A stretch of DNA of 64,000 bases from Bradyrhizobium xenonodulans (GCF_027594865.1 NZ_CP089391.1:3626501-3690500); one strand, 5' to 3'. Positions 1 through 12,164 are shown, numbered from the stretch's first letter. Numbers and translations are program-made. The notes: generated from the letters alone by a model not told the origin.

Positions 1-1761
1 CGGTCACATACATGCGGCGCGCTCCGCGAGAGCAACATCGGCGAGACGGTTCGCCTCTCGGGCTGGGTCCATCGCGTTCGCGACCACGGCGGCGTGCTGT
101 TCATCGACCTGCGCGACCATTACGGCCTGACCCAGTGCGTGGTCGACCCGGACTCGCCGGCGTTCTCGCTGGCCGAAAAGCTGCGCTCGGAATTCGTGGT
201 GCGGATGGACGGCAAGGCCCGCCGCCGCCCCGAGGGCACCGACAATGACGATCTGCCGACCGGCAAGATCGAGATCTATGTCGGCGAGATCGAGGTGCTG
301 GGCCCGGCCGGCGATTTGCCGCTGCCGGTGTTCGGCGACCAGGAATATCCCGAGGACATCCGCCTCAAATATCGCTTCCTGGATCTGCGTCGCGAAAAGC
401 TGCACCAGAACATCATGACGCGCGTCGAGATCATCAAGTCGATGCGCCGGCGCATGGAGGGGCAGGGCTTCTTCGAGTTCAACACCCCGATCCTGACCGC
501 GTCCTCGCCGGAAGGCGCGCGCGACTTCCTGGTGCCCTCGCGCATCCATCCGGGAAAATTCTACGCGCTGCCGCAGGCGCCGCAGCAGTACAAGCAGCTG
601 CTGATGATGTCCGGCTTCGACCGCTACTTCCAGATCGCGCCCTGTTTCCGCGACGAGGACCCGCGCGCCGACCGTCTGCCGGGCGAGTTTTACCAGCTCG
701 ACGTCGAGATGAGCTTTGTGACTCAGGAAGACGTCTTCGCGGCGATGGAGCCCGTCATCACCGGCGTGTTCGAGGAGTTTGCCAAGGGCAAGCCGGTGAG
801 CAAGAACTGGCGCCGGATTCCGTTCGCCGAGGCGCTGCGGAAGTACGGCAGCGACAAGCCGGATTTGCGCAACCCCATCGAGATGCAGGACGTCTCCGAG
901 CACTTCCGCGGCTCCGGCTTCAAGGTGTTCGCGCGAATGCTCGAAGACCCCAAGAACCAGGTCTGGGCCATTCCGGCAACGGGCGGCGGCAGCCGCGCGT
1001 TCTGCGACCGCATGAATTCGTGGGCGCAAGGCGAGGGCCAGCCGGGCCTCGGCTACATCATGTGGCGCGAAGGCGGCGAGGGCGCAGGTCCCCTTGCGAA
1101 CAACATCGGGCCCGAGCGCACCGCTGCGATCCGCGCACAGATCGGCACCAAGGAAGGCGATGCCGCCTTCTTCGTCGCCGGCGATCCCGACAAGTTCTGG
1201 AAGTTCTCTGGATTGGCCCGCAACAAGGTCGGCGAGGAGTTGAACCTCACCGACAAGGAGCGGTTCGAGCTCGCCTGGATCGTCGACTTCCCGATGTACG
1301 AGTACAACGAGGACGACAAGAAGGTCGATTTCTCGCACAACCCGTTCTCGATGCCGCAGGGCGGCCTCGAGGCGCTTAGGGGGCAGGATCCGCTGACCAT
1401 CAAGGCGTTCCAGTACGACATCACCTGCAACGGCTACGAGATCGCCTCCGGCGGCATCCGCAACCACGTGCCGGAGGCGATGGTGAAGGCGTTCGAGATC
1501 GCAGGCTACGGTGAGCAGGAAGTGGTCGACCGTTTTGGTGGCATGTACCGCGCCTTCCAGTACGGCGCGCCGCCGCACGGCGGCATGGCCGCGGGCGTCG
1601 ACCGCATCGTGATGCTTCTGTGCGGCACCAACAATCTGCGCGAGATATCGCTATTCCCGATGAACCAGCAGGCCATGGACCTGCTGATGGGTGCGCCGTC
1701 AGACGCCACCACCAAACAGCTCCGCGAGCTGCATGTGAAGGTGAACCTGCCGCAGAAGTGA
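1..1761 (+). CDS. aspS: Aspartyl-tRNA synthetase, 5' end cut by window edge
   Basis: Charges tRNA-Asp (and, in non-discriminating forms, tRNA-Asn) with aspartate in the cytoplasm. The reading frame is open from base 1, and only a few N-terminal codons appear to be missing because the OB-fold anticodon-binding region starts almost at once (the [11 protein letters not shown] stretch near base 61). The class II motif 2 [10 protein letters not shown] is at about bases 649-681, and motif 3 (G-V-D-R-I-V-M-L-L) is near the C-terminus. The bacterial-type GAD insertion lies between them. The stop is TGA at 1759-1761. Whether the enzyme is discriminating cannot be decided here. Confidence 0.97.
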   Translation, partial: RSHTCGALRESNIGETVRLSGWVHRVRDHGGVLFIDLRDHYGLTQCVVDPDSPAFSLAEKLRSEFVVRMDGKARRRPEGTDNDDLPTGKIEIYVGEIEVLGPAGDLPLPVFGDQEYPEDIRLKYRFLDLRREKLHQNIMTRVEIIKSMRRRMEGQGFFEFNTPILTASSPEGARDFLVPSRIHPGKFYALPQAPQQYKQLLMMSGFDRYFQIAPCFRDEDPRADRLPGEFYQLDVEMSFVTQEDVFAAMEPVITGVFEEFAKGKPVSKNWRRIPFAEALRKYGSDKPDLRNPIEMQDVSEHFRGSGFKVFARMLEDPKNQVWAIPATGGGSRAFCDRMNSWAQGEGQPGLGYIMWREGGEGAGPLANNIGPERTAAIRAQIGTKEGDAAFFVAGDPDKFWKFSGLARNKVGEELNLTDKERFELAWIVDFPMYEYNEDDKKVDFSHNPFSMPQGGLEALRGQDPLTIKAFQYDITCNGYEIASGGIRNHVPEAMVKAFEIAGYGEQEVVDRFGGMYRAFQYGAPPHGGMAAGVDRIVMLLCGTNNLREISLFPMNQQAMDLLMGAPSDATTKQLRELHVKVNLPQK

Positions 1762-1839
1762 GTGCCCGTGCCCCGAACGCAGCGCAGCGCTACTTCAGCG
1801 GTGCGCTGTGCCGCGCCGCGTCTGCGACACGAGATCGAA

Positions 1840-3810
1840 CTACAACCCCGTCGCCGCCTCGATCCTGAACTGCGCCAGCGCGACGATCGGCTCGCTGTTG
1901 AGAACATCCATGAGCTGGAGCACCGGCACCTTGCCGAGCGGAGTCAGCTTGATGGTCAGCGTCTGCCCCGGCGTCTCGACGAAGCCGGCGAGCGCGTCCA
2001 CCGCCACCCTGGCGTCGACATTGGAGGCCGCGATCTTCTCGCCCTGCGCCTTTATCATCTCGACGAGGGCGCTGCGCGCGGCATCGCGATTGACGTTCTG
2101 GATGCGCGAGAACTGTGCCACGACGAGATCGACGACGCCGCTGTCGCGCAAGGAGAGCTCGATCGCGCCGGTCTCGATCTGTGCCGCCTGACCCCTGGCC
2201 TCCATCGGGTTGGTTGTGGTGAACAGGTCGCGCGGCACATTGGCGAGCGCGAAGCGGGCCTGCGCCTTGGCGAGGTTGCCGAGCTCGATGCTAGCCGGAG
2301 CGAGCGCAAACGCACCTGTCGACTCGGTCCAGGCCGCACCGAGATCGAGATCGATCGCGAGCTTGTCGATGCCGGCCATGATCAGCGGCCGCTGTACCGG
2401 ATTGGCCGGATCGGTCGGCGTGACCATCTTCACGACCAGATTGGCCTTGCTCGGGATCGATCCGACCAGCTGGCCCCAGGTCAGGCTGATCGTGTCGATG
2501 GTGACGAGCTGCCGCGTGTTCTTGTAAGGCGAGACGACGCCCTTGATCTCGGCGCCTTCGAGCACCCTGAATAGGCCCAGCATCTGGTCCGGCGAGGGCG
2601 GTTGCCCGGGATTGGTGAGGCCCGCCGCCCAGCGCATCAGGCTCGGCACGCTCAAGGACTTCAGCGCGAAGCGCTCCATCTTGAACTGTCCCTGCGGCGA
2701 CGGCGTATCGACGCCCTCGATCGCGAGTTCGCCCTGCCGGTAGCGCACCGCATTGATCTTCGCGGTTCCCTGCGGTGTGCCGATCGAGGTCTTGCCGATC
2801 TCGGCCTTGCCGACGCGAATACCGTCATAGAATCCAGCGACCTTCTCCATCAGTTCGCGCGCTTGCGCGGGAGTTGGCGGGGCCGATTTGTCCTGCGGCA
2901 GCATGGCGAACATCTCGAACAAATGGAGTTTCGATGGCTGCACGTCGATGTCTTCCATGGCGAAGCCGTCGATATCCATGCGCAGTCCCAGCGCGGACTT
3001 CAGCACATAGGGGCCGGTCGAGATTTGCCGATAAACCCGGCGGTAGCTGACGTCACCGCTCGCCTGCGGATCGAGCGCGGCGAGGATCGGGGTCGAGTCG
3101 AAATCATTGACGATGATGGCGGAGATCTCGCCGGTCAGCTTCTCCGCCTTGCCCGGCTGCGGAACGTTGATTGTGAAGGTGGCGCGATCCGTCTCCATCG
3201 CATCGACCTTGCCGCGGCCGAGGTTTTGGAGCGCGAGGCCCGAATAGACCACGTCACCGCTGCCGCCGTTGTTGCCGGCGTCGAAACTGATGTTGATGGA
3301 CGGGACCGTCACGGAGGTCGCGGTCACGCTCGCGAACTGGTCGAGCACGAACCGGTAGATGTCGATTAGGGAGCCCGATGCCGGCACGTTTCGAACGTGA
3401 ACTGGACCGGCATAGTCGCGCAGCGTCATCTGCGGAATCTTGTAGGCCAGTTTGAGCTTGGCGGGGCCGAATTCTTCCACCGCAATCTCGACGCCCGAGA
3501 TGTCGATGCTATCAGCGGCAAAGCGCGTCTCGTCGACCTGGTGGATGCCGGTGCTTTTGAAGGCGCCGATCTTGACGTGCCCTTGCGGCTGGTTGCCCGG
3601 ATCGACCGCGATGTCCTCGATCGTTAGCGTGCGCGTCGACAGTTCGAACGCGACCTTGCCGTGGCTCGCCTTGCTGCCGCCGGCGCGAAGCCGGTCGAAC
3701 GCCGCTTCGACCTCGGTGGTGGCGCGATGTTGTGCATAGAGGTTGAAGCCGAACCATCCGCCCGCGGCAAGCGCCGCTGCCACGATCAGGCCGATCAGGA
3801 TTCGTTTCAT
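1840..3810 (-). CDS. Membrane-anchored protein of unknown function, 656 aa
   Basis: I do not recognise a named family. The start was placed at the ATG at 3810 because it begins a clear signal anchor (M-K-R-I-L-I-G-L-I-V-A-A-A-L-A) and is preceded by GGAG at suitable spacing; the frame stays open 45 codons further upstream. One N-terminal hydrophobic segment followed by about 620 mostly polar residues, rich in beta-prone stretches, suggests an inner-membrane-anchored periplasmic protein, loosely AsmA-like in character. The C-terminus is well defined (stop TAG at 1840-1842). It converges on aspS and is divergent from the malic enzyme gene. Confidence 0.85.
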   Translation of the reverse strand: MKRILIGLIVAAALAAGGWFGFNLYAQHRATTEVEAAFDRLRAGGSKASHGKVAFELSTRTLTIEDIAVDPGNQPQGHVKIGAFKSTGIHQVDETRFAADSIDISGVEIAVEEFGPAKLKLAYKIPQMTLRDYAGPVHVRNVPASGSLIDIYRFVLDQFASVTATSVTVPSINISFDAGNNGGSGDVVYSGLALQNLGRGKVDAMETDRATFTINVPQPGKAEKLTGEISAIIVNDFDSTPILAALDPQASGDVSYRRVYRQISTGPYVLKSALGLRMDIDGFAMEDIDVQPSKLHLFEMFAMLPQDKSAPPTPAQARELMEKVAGFYDGIRVGKAEIGKTSIGTPQGTAKINAVRYRQGELAIEGVDTPSPQGQFKMERFALKSLSVPSLMRWAAGLTNPGQPPSPDQMLGLFRVLEGAEIKGVVSPYKNTRQLVTIDTISLTWGQLVGSIPSKANLVVKMVTPTDPANPVQRPLIMAGIDKLAIDLDLGAAWTESTGAFALAPASIELGNLAKAQARFALANVPRDLFTTTNPMEARGQAAQIETGAIELSLRDSGVVDLVVAQFSRIQNVNRDAARSALVEMIKAQGEKIAASNVDARVAVDALAGFVETPGQTLTIKLTPLGKVPVLQLMDVLNSEPIVALAQFRIEAATGL

Positions 3811-4056
3811 TCCCAGCTCCAGTTGCTCGTTTCGCACCGCGCAACCTGCCATATTCGCGAAATGCCGCGCGGTCCAGGGAAAGCGAGCACTATCAGATAT
3901 TTGACCACGCGCCCTGTTGATGGGGCCGCAATCGGATGTTGCCACCGGGCCTTCGGCCGTGCTTCATCCCGTTTCCACGGCCCGGAAATACCGTCCGCTT
4001 GGGCGGCCGCTCCGGATCGTGCATTTTGAGGCCGGTAAAGCGAAGCGAGACACCGC

Positions 4057-6366
<2,310 letters not shown>

Positions 6367-6375
6367 GGGCGGCGT

Positions 6376-6540
6376 CTCTCACCCTCTCCCCCTTGTGGGA
6401 GAGGGTGGCTCGCCGCGAAGCGGCGAGACGGGTGAGGGGTATCTCTCCACGAGTCCCTCTGTCTTTTGAGACTGCGGAGAGATACCCCTCATCTGGCGCT
6501 TCGCGCCACCTTCTCCCACAAGAAAGGGAGAAGGGAAGGG
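6376..6540. repeat. Long imperfect inverted repeat, Bradyrhizobium-type palindromic element
   Basis: The arms at about 6376-6448 and 6474-6540 are imperfect reverse complements, ending inward in GGTATCTCTCC and GGAGAGATACC. The left arm contains two nested hairpins: CCCTCTCCC...GGGAGAGGG and CTCGCCGC-GAA-GCGGCGAG. It follows the malic enzyme stop and may act as a transcription end. Elements of this style recur between genes in Bradyrhizobium genomes (recalled, not searched). Confidence 0.8.
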
Positions 6541-6657
6541 CGTACGCCGCAACTTTGAATTCCTCGCAGTTAGCCATTTCCCCGTTTGTAAACCGCGGGC
6601 GGACTCTTCATAATCCCTCGCGCGTCCTGCGCTTAGCGCTTTGACAAGAGGCCGATC

Positions 6658-7110
6658 ATGCCAGCGTTCGTGACTTTCGGGCGGATCCTGTTCGCCGTGC
6701 TGTTCATCTACACGGGCGCGACCAAGCTGTTTGCCATCCAGGCGACGGCTGATTTCATCGCCACCAAGGTCACGGTGCCCGAAGTCGTCGCGCCCTATGC
6801 CAAGCAGATCGAGACGGCGACGGCCATGACCACGCCGCAGCTTCTCGCGATCGCGGTCGGCGGGCTCGAGATCATCGCGGGGCTGATGATCGCGCTGAAT
6901 TTCGGCGCGCGCTTCTTCGCGTTTCTGATGATCATCTACGTCGCGGTTGCGACCGTGCTGTTCGATGACTTCTGGAATCAGGCGCCGCCCGACAACGCCA
7001 AGATGGTGGTCGACGCGCTCAAGAACCTGTCGATCATCGGCGCGCTGTTCATGATCACTGGCTACGGCCGCACCACGCGCCCGGCCGAGGCGGCCTACGG
7101 GGACGTGTAG
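6658..7110 (+). CDS. DoxX family membrane protein
   Basis: A 150-residue integral membrane protein with four predicted helices (about residues 5-22, 60-82, 84-105 and 122-140) and the N-terminal R-I-L-F-A-V-L-F-I-Y-T-G-A-T-K-L pattern of the DoxX/SURF4-like family. The role in bacteria is poorly defined and has been linked to redox and thiol stress. AGAGG precedes the ATG at good spacing. It stands alone, preceded by a palindromic repeat, and converges with a four-base gap on the DHFR-like gene. Confidence 0.85.
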   Translation: MPAFVTFGRILFAVLFIYTGATKLFAIQATADFIATKVTVPEVVAPYAKQIETATAMTTPQLLAIAVGGLEIIAGLMIALNFGARFFAFLMIIYVAVATVLFDDFWNQAPPDNAKMVVDALKNLSIIGALFMITGYGRTTRPAEAAYGDV

Positions 7111-7114
7111 GCAG

Positions 7115-7666
7115 CTACACCCGCCGCCACGGCGTGACGGTCACATCATGCGCTGCGTCGAGCAGATACGGCGCGCCCGGCTTCAATCCGTGTGAGGCCA
7201 GCACCTCGTGCGGCGTTCGCTCCGGCACGCCGACAAAACAGCCTTCGCCGCCGGGCAGACGCAGATGCGGAGCCTCCGACAGCCAGAACGTGTCGTAGCG
7301 GTCCATGAACATGTCGAACACGACGGGGCCGCCGATGATCGCGACCGTGCCGGAGGCGACACCGGCGAAGGCGCAGGCCTCCTCGACGCTGGCGTGAACC
7401 GGATTCCACAGCGTCGCGTTCGGCATCTCGGGGTCGACGGTGAGCGCCTTGATCTTGCGGGTCAGGATCAGCCGCTTGCGCTTCGGCGAATTCGTCTGCT
7501 GCTCGTGCGAGTGGCGGCCGTGCACGATCAGCGCGGCGCGATCGAGCGCCTGCTCGAAGAACAGCTTGTCGCCTTCGAACTTCAGGCTGTCAGGCATGAC
7601 ATGGCGTGCGTCGGCAAGCATGCCGTCCGCGGAGACGATGACGTAGCCTTCGAAACGGAAAGACAA
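7115..7666 (-). CDS. Dihydrofolate reductase-like / RibD C-terminal domain protein
   Basis: A 183-residue NADPH-dependent reductase-like fold. The N-terminus (G-Y-V-I-V-S-A-D-G-M-L-A-D) matches the start of the RibD-C/DHFR family, and the central G-T-V-A-I-I-G-G-P-V-V-F matches its nucleotide-binding loop. The family includes bacterial DHFR-like proteins whose true substrates are mostly unproven, so a folate role is not assured. The start lies only 7 bases from the stop of the polysaccharide deacetylase gene on the same strand, so the two are probably co-transcribed. Confidence 0.8.
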   Translation of the reverse strand: MSFRFEGYVIVSADGMLADARHVMPDSLKFEGDKLFFEQALDRAALIVHGRHSHEQQTNSPKRKRLILTRKIKALTVDPEMPNATLWNPVHASVEEACAFAGVASGTVAIIGGPVVFDMFMDRYDTFWLSEAPHLRLPGGEGCFVGVPERTPHEVLASHGLKPGAPYLLDAAHDVTVTPWRRV

Positions 7667-7673
7667 TGGCCTT

Positions 7674-8699
7674 CTATTCGGAAACGGTCGTCACCACGGA
7701 ATTGACCGGGCGCTGGCTCACCGTCGGCAGCTTGACGTCCTTGAGCAGCTCCTGATCGTATTCCGGCAGCGTCGACGCCGGGAATTTGGCGCGCATCGCC
7801 ACCACCTTGTAGCCGCCGGCCTTCAGGCGCTTGAGCAGCTCGGGCAGGGCTTCCGCGGTGTGCTTCTGGAAGTCGTGCATCAGGATGATGCCCTTGCCCT
7901 TGGTGTCGAGCTTTTTCATCACGGTCTCGACCACCTTCTCGGGTTTGGAGGCCTTGAAGTCGAAGGAGTCGATGTCGCAGGAGAAGATCGCCGTGTTGCG
8001 GTTGCCGAGATAGGTGACCATCTCCGGCGGGTGCTGGAGCGCGGGGAAGCGGAAGAACGGCGAGGGCGAGATGCCACCGAGCGCCCACTTCACCGCGGAC
8101 AGGCCTTTCTCGATCTCTTCCTTGCGCTGCGCTTCGGTGAGCTTCTTGTTGTTGAGATTGGCGTGCGACCAGGTGTGGGTGCCGACCGTGTGGCCGGCCG
8201 CGTAAACCTGCTTCAGGATCTCCGGCTCATAGGTCGCGTGCTTGCCGATCGAGAAGAAGATGCCGGTGGTGCATTCGTCGGCGAGGGCCTTCAGCACCGC
8301 GGGTGTGTTCTTCGGCCAGGGGCCGTCGTCGAAGGTCAGCACCACCTCGTGGTCGCGCAGGAAGTCGAGCTCCTTGAAGTGCTCGAAGCCGAAGCCGGGA
8401 CCGCCGGTGGTGTCGATCTCGACGGTGCGGGCGACGCCGAGCGCTCCTTGCGTGTTGCAGGCCGCGCGGGCCGGCTGCGGCGCCTGTTTGGGCGGCGGCG
8501 GATTGACGAAGCCCGCTGGCGCGGCGGCCGCTGCAGGAGCGGGTGCCGGAGCCGCGGCGGGCGCTGAGGCCGCCGGTGTCACCGCCGGTGCGGCTTGCGT
8601 CGCGGCTGCGGGCTTGGCGGCTGGGGTCTGCGACCATGCCGCGCCTGCCATCGCAACAGACATTGCGCTTGCCAAAATCAGTCCTGCCGCCACACGCAT
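7674..8699 (-). CDS. Exported polysaccharide deacetylase (NodB homology domain)
   Basis: Likely removes N- or O-acetyl groups from a cell-wall or extracellular polysaccharide. It has a signal peptide (residues 1 to about 23), then an Ala/Pro-rich linker to about residue 75. The NodB domain shows motif 1 T-F-D-D-G-P at 122-127, metal-binding H-T-W-S-H at 175-179, F-R-F-P-A, and I-L-M-H-D late in the protein. The five conserved motifs are present, so the enzyme should be active as a metal-dependent deacetylase. This is not nodB itself: there is no nod context. The C-terminal extension after motif 5 is about 50 residues. Confidence 0.9.
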   Translation of the reverse strand: MRVAAGLILASAMSVAMAGAAWSQTPAAKPAAATQAAPAVTPAASAPAAAPAPAPAAAAAPAGFVNPPPPKQAPQPARAACNTQGALGVARTVEIDTTGGPGFGFEHFKELDFLRDHEVVLTFDDGPWPKNTPAVLKALADECTTGIFFSIGKHATYEPEILKQVYAAGHTVGTHTWSHANLNNKKLTEAQRKEEIEKGLSAVKWALGGISPSPFFRFPALQHPPEMVTYLGNRNTAIFSCDIDSFDFKASKPEKVVETVMKKLDTKGKGIILMHDFQKHTAEALPELLKRLKAGGYKVVAMRAKFPASTLPEYDQELLKDVKLPTVSQRPVNSVVTTVSE

Positions 8700-8863
8700 G
8701 GTGATGTCCTCGAGATTGATCCCGTTGTTCTGCCGCGGCTTTTCGCCTCCGGCAAAACCATCCTGCCCCAGATGATCCTAGCCTAGATGGTGGGCCCTCG
8801 CCATTGCAACGGCTGTTTGATGCCCCGCCACAATTGTGCCCAACCGGATGGGGCCGGCGCGCG

Positions 8864-9433
8864 TCAACTGTCGGCCAATGCCTTGGCAACGGCCGTCTTG
8901 ATCCGCGTGTCGGCAGGTTCGACGGCGGATGCAAAGACCTCCGCGATATGGCCGTCGCGGCCGATCAGGTATTTGTGGAAGTTCCAGCGCGGAACTTCCC
9001 TCGGCCGCGCCTCGGCGGCCCATTTGTAGAACGGATGCGCCTTCGCACCGACCACTACGGCCTTGGCTGCGATGGGGAAGGTAACGCCGTATTGGTGGTG
9101 CGCGGTCTCCGTGATTTCGCTGGTGCCGCCGGACTCCTGGCCGCCGAAATCGTTGGAGGGCACGCCGATCACAGTTAGCCCGCGCTCGCGAAACTCGCTC
9201 CAGATCTCCTGCAGGCCGGCATATTGCGGTGTGTAGCCGCAGAGCGAAGCGGTGTTCACGATCAGCAGCGGTTTGCCGGTGAAGGTGGCGAGACGGATGT
9301 CGTCGCCGGACAAGGCCGGGAAGGAGAACGCGTAGGCCGGGATCCGGCTCATGCCGACATCGGCAAACGCCCGCGTTGTCGGCGCAAATGTACCTGCAAG
9401 CGCCGCGGCCAGCATGGTCCTGCGATTCATCAT
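8864..9433 (-). CDS. Glutathione peroxidase family protein with export signal
   Basis: A thiol peroxidase of the glutathione peroxidase fold that reduces peroxides using glutathione or thioredoxin. The peroxidatic Cys is Cys65 in N-T-A-S-L-C-G-Y-T, and the conserved P-S-N-D-F-G-G-Q-E (Gln) and W-N-F-H-K-Y (Trp, Asn) motifs complete the active site. Residues 1-25 begin M-M-N-R-R-T-M-L-A and look like a twin-arginine or Sec export signal, implying a periplasmic enzyme. A second ATG directly follows the first, so the start could be one codon later. It is flanked by exported cell-wall enzymes on the same strand. Confidence 0.9.
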   Translation of the reverse strand: MMNRRTMLAAALAGTFAPTTRAFADVGMSRIPAYAFSFPALSGDDIRLATFTGKPLLIVNTASLCGYTPQYAGLQEIWSEFRERGLTVIGVPSNDFGGQESGGTSEITETAHHQYGVTFPIAAKAVVVGAKAHPFYKWAAEARPREVPRWNFHKYLIGRDGHIAEVFASAVEPADTRIKTAVAKALADS

Positions 9434-9523
9434 GACGGCATCCCCGGAAATGGATCCGGGCGTACTTTACTCCGCAGGCGCGATGCGCCTCGTCAACACC
9501 GCGTTATCGGACGCGACGGAGCT

Positions 9524-11179
9524 CTAGTAGAGGCGGACAATGAAGTCGGTGCCTTCGCCGGTCTCGCCCTGGTTGATGCCTTGATCGGAGACGATGATCG
9601 AGCCACCCGACGTCAGCATCTCGTTGATCTTCGCCATGGTGTCGGCGGGGATCGAGATGCGGTCGAGGGCCTCGGCCGGGCTGTCCGGCATGATCACGGG
9701 CTTGGCTGCAACAGGCTTTGCGGCGACGGGGATCACGGCGGCGCCGCGCTGGCGTGTCATGCGGCCGTCATCCTCGCGGGCGGCGGCGCGGACGGAGACC
9801 GGCAGCGACACCACCGACCAATGCAGCGCATTGCTGTCGGTCTTGTCGACCTCGGCGGTGAAGACATGCGTGCCGAGCGGCCGGTCGCTCGCGGCGATCG
9901 TGACGGGCACCTCGAACAGCGGTGCAAAATTCTGCCGCACGTAGAGCTTGGAATCCTTGCGGCTGATGAAGACGGCGATCTGGCCGGCGCGCTTGGGCGC
10001 CTCCGGCTTTGCGGCCGGTGCCGGCTCGGCAACGCGGCTCTCGTCCTTCTTCGCGTCGGGCGAGGCGGCGAGCGCCGGCGCATCGGGCTTCTTGGGGGCT
10101 TCGGCCGCTTCAGTCTTGGCGGGCTCAACCTTGGTCGCCTCGACCTTGCCGGCAGGCTTGTCGTCGGTAGTCTCGGTAGTTTTGGGCGCTTCCGCGGCCT
10201 CGGCGGGCTTCGCATCGATAGTCGCGGGCTTGGCAGCTTCTTCGGTCTGCGGCCTGGCCGCCTCAGATGCGTCGGCGGTCTTTGTCTCAGACGTTGCCTC
10301 GGCGTTCTCAGCTGGAGCTGCGGCGTCCTCGCGGGCCGCTGCATTGCCGGTGGTCACATCCGACATCACGGTGTGGCCGACCGACGAGCGCAGCTCGAGC
10401 ACGCTGTCCGCACTCGCAGTCTTCGTCTCAAGCGGTTTGGCTTCGGTCACCTTGGCACCGGCTGCGCCCTTGTCGGCCTTGTCGCCGACATTGGTCTGCG
10501 GCGCGAGGCTGGCGGCAGGCTGCGGCGGCACGCGCACCGAGGCAAGCAGCGGATGCGAGACGTTTTGCGGCGACATCTGGCCGGGCGTGACGATCACGCG
10601 CGCGCCCATCCTGGTCCAGTTCCACATCTTCATCGCGAACGACATCGGCATGCGGATGCAGCCGTGCGAGGCGGGATAACCCGGCAGCACGCCGGCATGC
10701 ATGGCGACACCGGACCAGGTGATCCGCTGCATGTACGGCATCGGCGCGCCGCTATAGATGTTGGAGTGGTGGAATTTGTGCTTCTGGATGATGCTGAACA
10801 CACCCATCGGCGTCGAATGGCCCTTCATACCCGTCGACACCGGCGATTCCGCGAACACGCCGTTGGTGTCGTAGACCGTCACCTTCTGCCGCTCGACCGA
10901 GACGACGATGACGAGCGGGCCTTGCGGCTTGGTGCCGGCTTCCTTTTCGGCGACGATCTCTTTCTTGCCGGCCACACCGCGCTTCTGCGGCTTCTGGCGG
11001 GGGATGTCGGGATGCCGTTCCTGCCGGGAAGAGTAGGATCCGTCGGAGTAGTCGCTCCAGTAGTAAAACGCTGCGTCTGCCTGGCTGGTCGTGCCGATCG
11101 CACCTGCCGCCGTCAAAATGGCGACCTGCCACAGCCGCGCTGGCGTCGCAGAAAAACGGGACCCGTTCACGCTATTCAT
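9524..11179 (-). CDS. L,D-transpeptidase (YkuD family) with long Ala/Pro/Lys-rich region
   Basis: Forms 3-3 peptidoglycan cross-links or attaches proteins to the wall. The YkuD domain lies in the N-terminal third: H-A-G-V-L-P-G-Y-P followed by S-H-G-C-I-R-M-P, with catalytic Cys near residue 174. A signal sequence precedes it. From about residue 215 to 390 the chain is a low-complexity A/P/E/K/T-rich segment, probably a flexible spacer, followed by about 160 residues resembling a second degenerate YkuD-like segment. The ATG at 11179 is used; the frame is open to a TTG at 11194. Spacing of GAGGA to the ATG is very short, so the start is uncertain by five codons. Confidence 0.88.
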   Translation of the reverse strand: MNSVNGSRFSATPARLWQVAILTAAGAIGTTSQADAAFYYWSDYSDGSYSSRQERHPDIPRQKPQKRGVAGKKEIVAEKEAGTKPQGPLVIVVSVERQKVTVYDTNGVFAESPVSTGMKGHSTPMGVFSIIQKHKFHHSNIYSGAPMPYMQRITWSGVAMHAGVLPGYPASHGCIRMPMSFAMKMWNWTRMGARVIVTPGQMSPQNVSHPLLASVRVPPQPAASLAPQTNVGDKADKGAAGAKVTEAKPLETKTASADSVLELRSSVGHTVMSDVTTGNAAAREDAAAPAENAEATSETKTADASEAARPQTEEAAKPATIDAKPAEAAEAPKTTETTDDKPAGKVEATKVEPAKTEAAEAPKKPDAPALAASPDAKKDESRVAEPAPAAKPEAPKRAGQIAVFISRKDSKLYVRQNFAPLFEVPVTIAASDRPLGTHVFTAEVDKTDSNALHWSVVSLPVSVRAAAREDDGRMTRQRGAAVIPVAAKPVAAKPVIMPDSPAEALDRISIPADTMAKINEMLTSGGSIIVSDQGINQGETGEGTDFIVRLY

Positions 11180-11388
11180 TCCTCGAATCCACAATCCAAA
11201 TCAGACATTAGTCTCTCAAAGGGAATACGCGTTCACCAGCAAGGCAGTTCTGCCATCAGCTACATTTGTCCAAACCGTAGCAAAAAAGCCTCACGGAGCG
11301 GTAAACGGCGGCCGTGTCGGCTTGCCGGTCGTCTTCCTGATCGGGTGCCTCATGCCTACATTGCGGGGACTTGTTACCGGAGAACTTC

Positions 11389-11937
11389 ATGTCATCTCGT
11401 TTCCCCGGTCTTTCCGGCATCCGCTTGAAAGGCCTCGCTTTATTCCTCCTGGCTCTGACCACGCCTGCGACCTTTGCCGTGGCTGCCGACGAGCCCGATC
11501 TGATCTTTCGCCGCTCCACCGTGTTCAAATGGATGAGCCCGAACGACAAGCTCGCGACCTATGGCCTCGACGACCCCGAGGTCGAGGGCGTGGCCTGTCA
11601 TTTCACGGTGCCGGAGAAGGGCGGCTTCAAGGGCTGGCTAGGCCTTGCCGAGGAGGTCTCGGACATCTCGCTCGCCTGCCGCCAGGTCGGGCCGATCAAG
11701 TTCAAGACCAAGATGGAGCAGGGCGACGACATGTTCCGCCAGCGTCGCTCGCTGTTCTTCAAGAAGATGCAGATCGTGCGCGGCTGTGACGCCAAGCGCA
11801 ACGTGCTGGTCTACATGGTCTATTCGGACAGGCTGATCGAAGGCTCGCCGAAGAACTCGACCTCGACGGTGCCGATCATGCCGTGGGGACCGGCGGACGC
11901 GAACGTCCAGAAGTGCGGCGAGTTCTTTACTCAGTGA
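11389..11937 (+). CDS. CreA family exported protein
   Basis: A 182-residue protein with an N-terminal signal peptide (cleavage expected near A-V-A-A-D) and a single conserved domain of the CreA type. Recognisable stretches include I-F-R-R-S-T-V-F-K and D-D-P-E-V-E-G-V-A-C-H-F. The biochemical function of the family is unknown. The ATG at 11389 is chosen because GGAG sits seven bases upstream; an in-frame TTG lies six codons earlier. It is divergent from the L,D-transpeptidase with a 209-base spacer that should hold both promoters. Confidence 0.88.
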   Translation: MSSRFPGLSGIRLKGLALFLLALTTPATFAVAADEPDLIFRRSTVFKWMSPNDKLATYGLDDPEVEGVACHFTVPEKGGFKGWLGLAEEVSDISLACRQVGPIKFKTKMEQGDDMFRQRRSLFFKKMQIVRGCDAKRNVLVYMVYSDRLIEGSPKNSTSTVPIMPWGPADANVQKCGEFFTQ

Positions 11938-11948
11938 CGCACGCGCGT

Positions 11949-12155
11949 TCACTCAGTGATGTGCTCGCGGCTGACGCGCGGCTTTGCCAGATGCGAGCCG
12001 GTCAGCCGCACGAACGCCTGTGGCGCCGCCTCGTAGCCGCGGTCTGACTGGTGCGACATCGCACCGACTGGTGCGACGGAGCTGCGAATGGGTTGTTCGG
12101 CGCGGTCCGTCCCCAGGTCCGCGTCGCGCGCCGTTGCGCGAACTTGCGCCATCAT
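11949..12155 (-). CDS. Small hypothetical protein, about 68 aa
   Basis: An open frame of 71 codons from the ATG at 12164; the ATG at 12155 is preferred because GAGGG then lies nine bases upstream. Codon third positions are strongly G/C, as in neighbouring genes, which supports coding. No signal peptide, membrane segment or known domain is visible. It converges on the CreA-like gene with an 11-base gap. I do not recognise the family. Confidence 0.45.
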   Translation of the reverse strand: MMAQVRATARDADLGTDRAEQPIRSSVAPVGAMSHQSDRGYEAAPQAFVRLTGSHLAKPRVSREHITE

Positions 12156-12164
12156 GATGGCCAT

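Noticed and set aside
4..1578. Long open frame on the minus strand opposite aspS
   Set aside because: High-GC shadow of a well-conserved gene; no recognisable protein, no ribosome-binding site.
7674..8699. nodB chitooligosaccharide deacetylase
   Set aside because: The domain is shared, but a signal peptide, Ala/Pro linker and absence of other nod genes point to a wall or exopolysaccharide deacetylase.
9224..11428. 734-codon plus-strand frame opposite the L,D-transpeptidase
   Set aside because: R/G/L-rich composition of an antisense shadow; the minus strand carries the intact YkuD motif.
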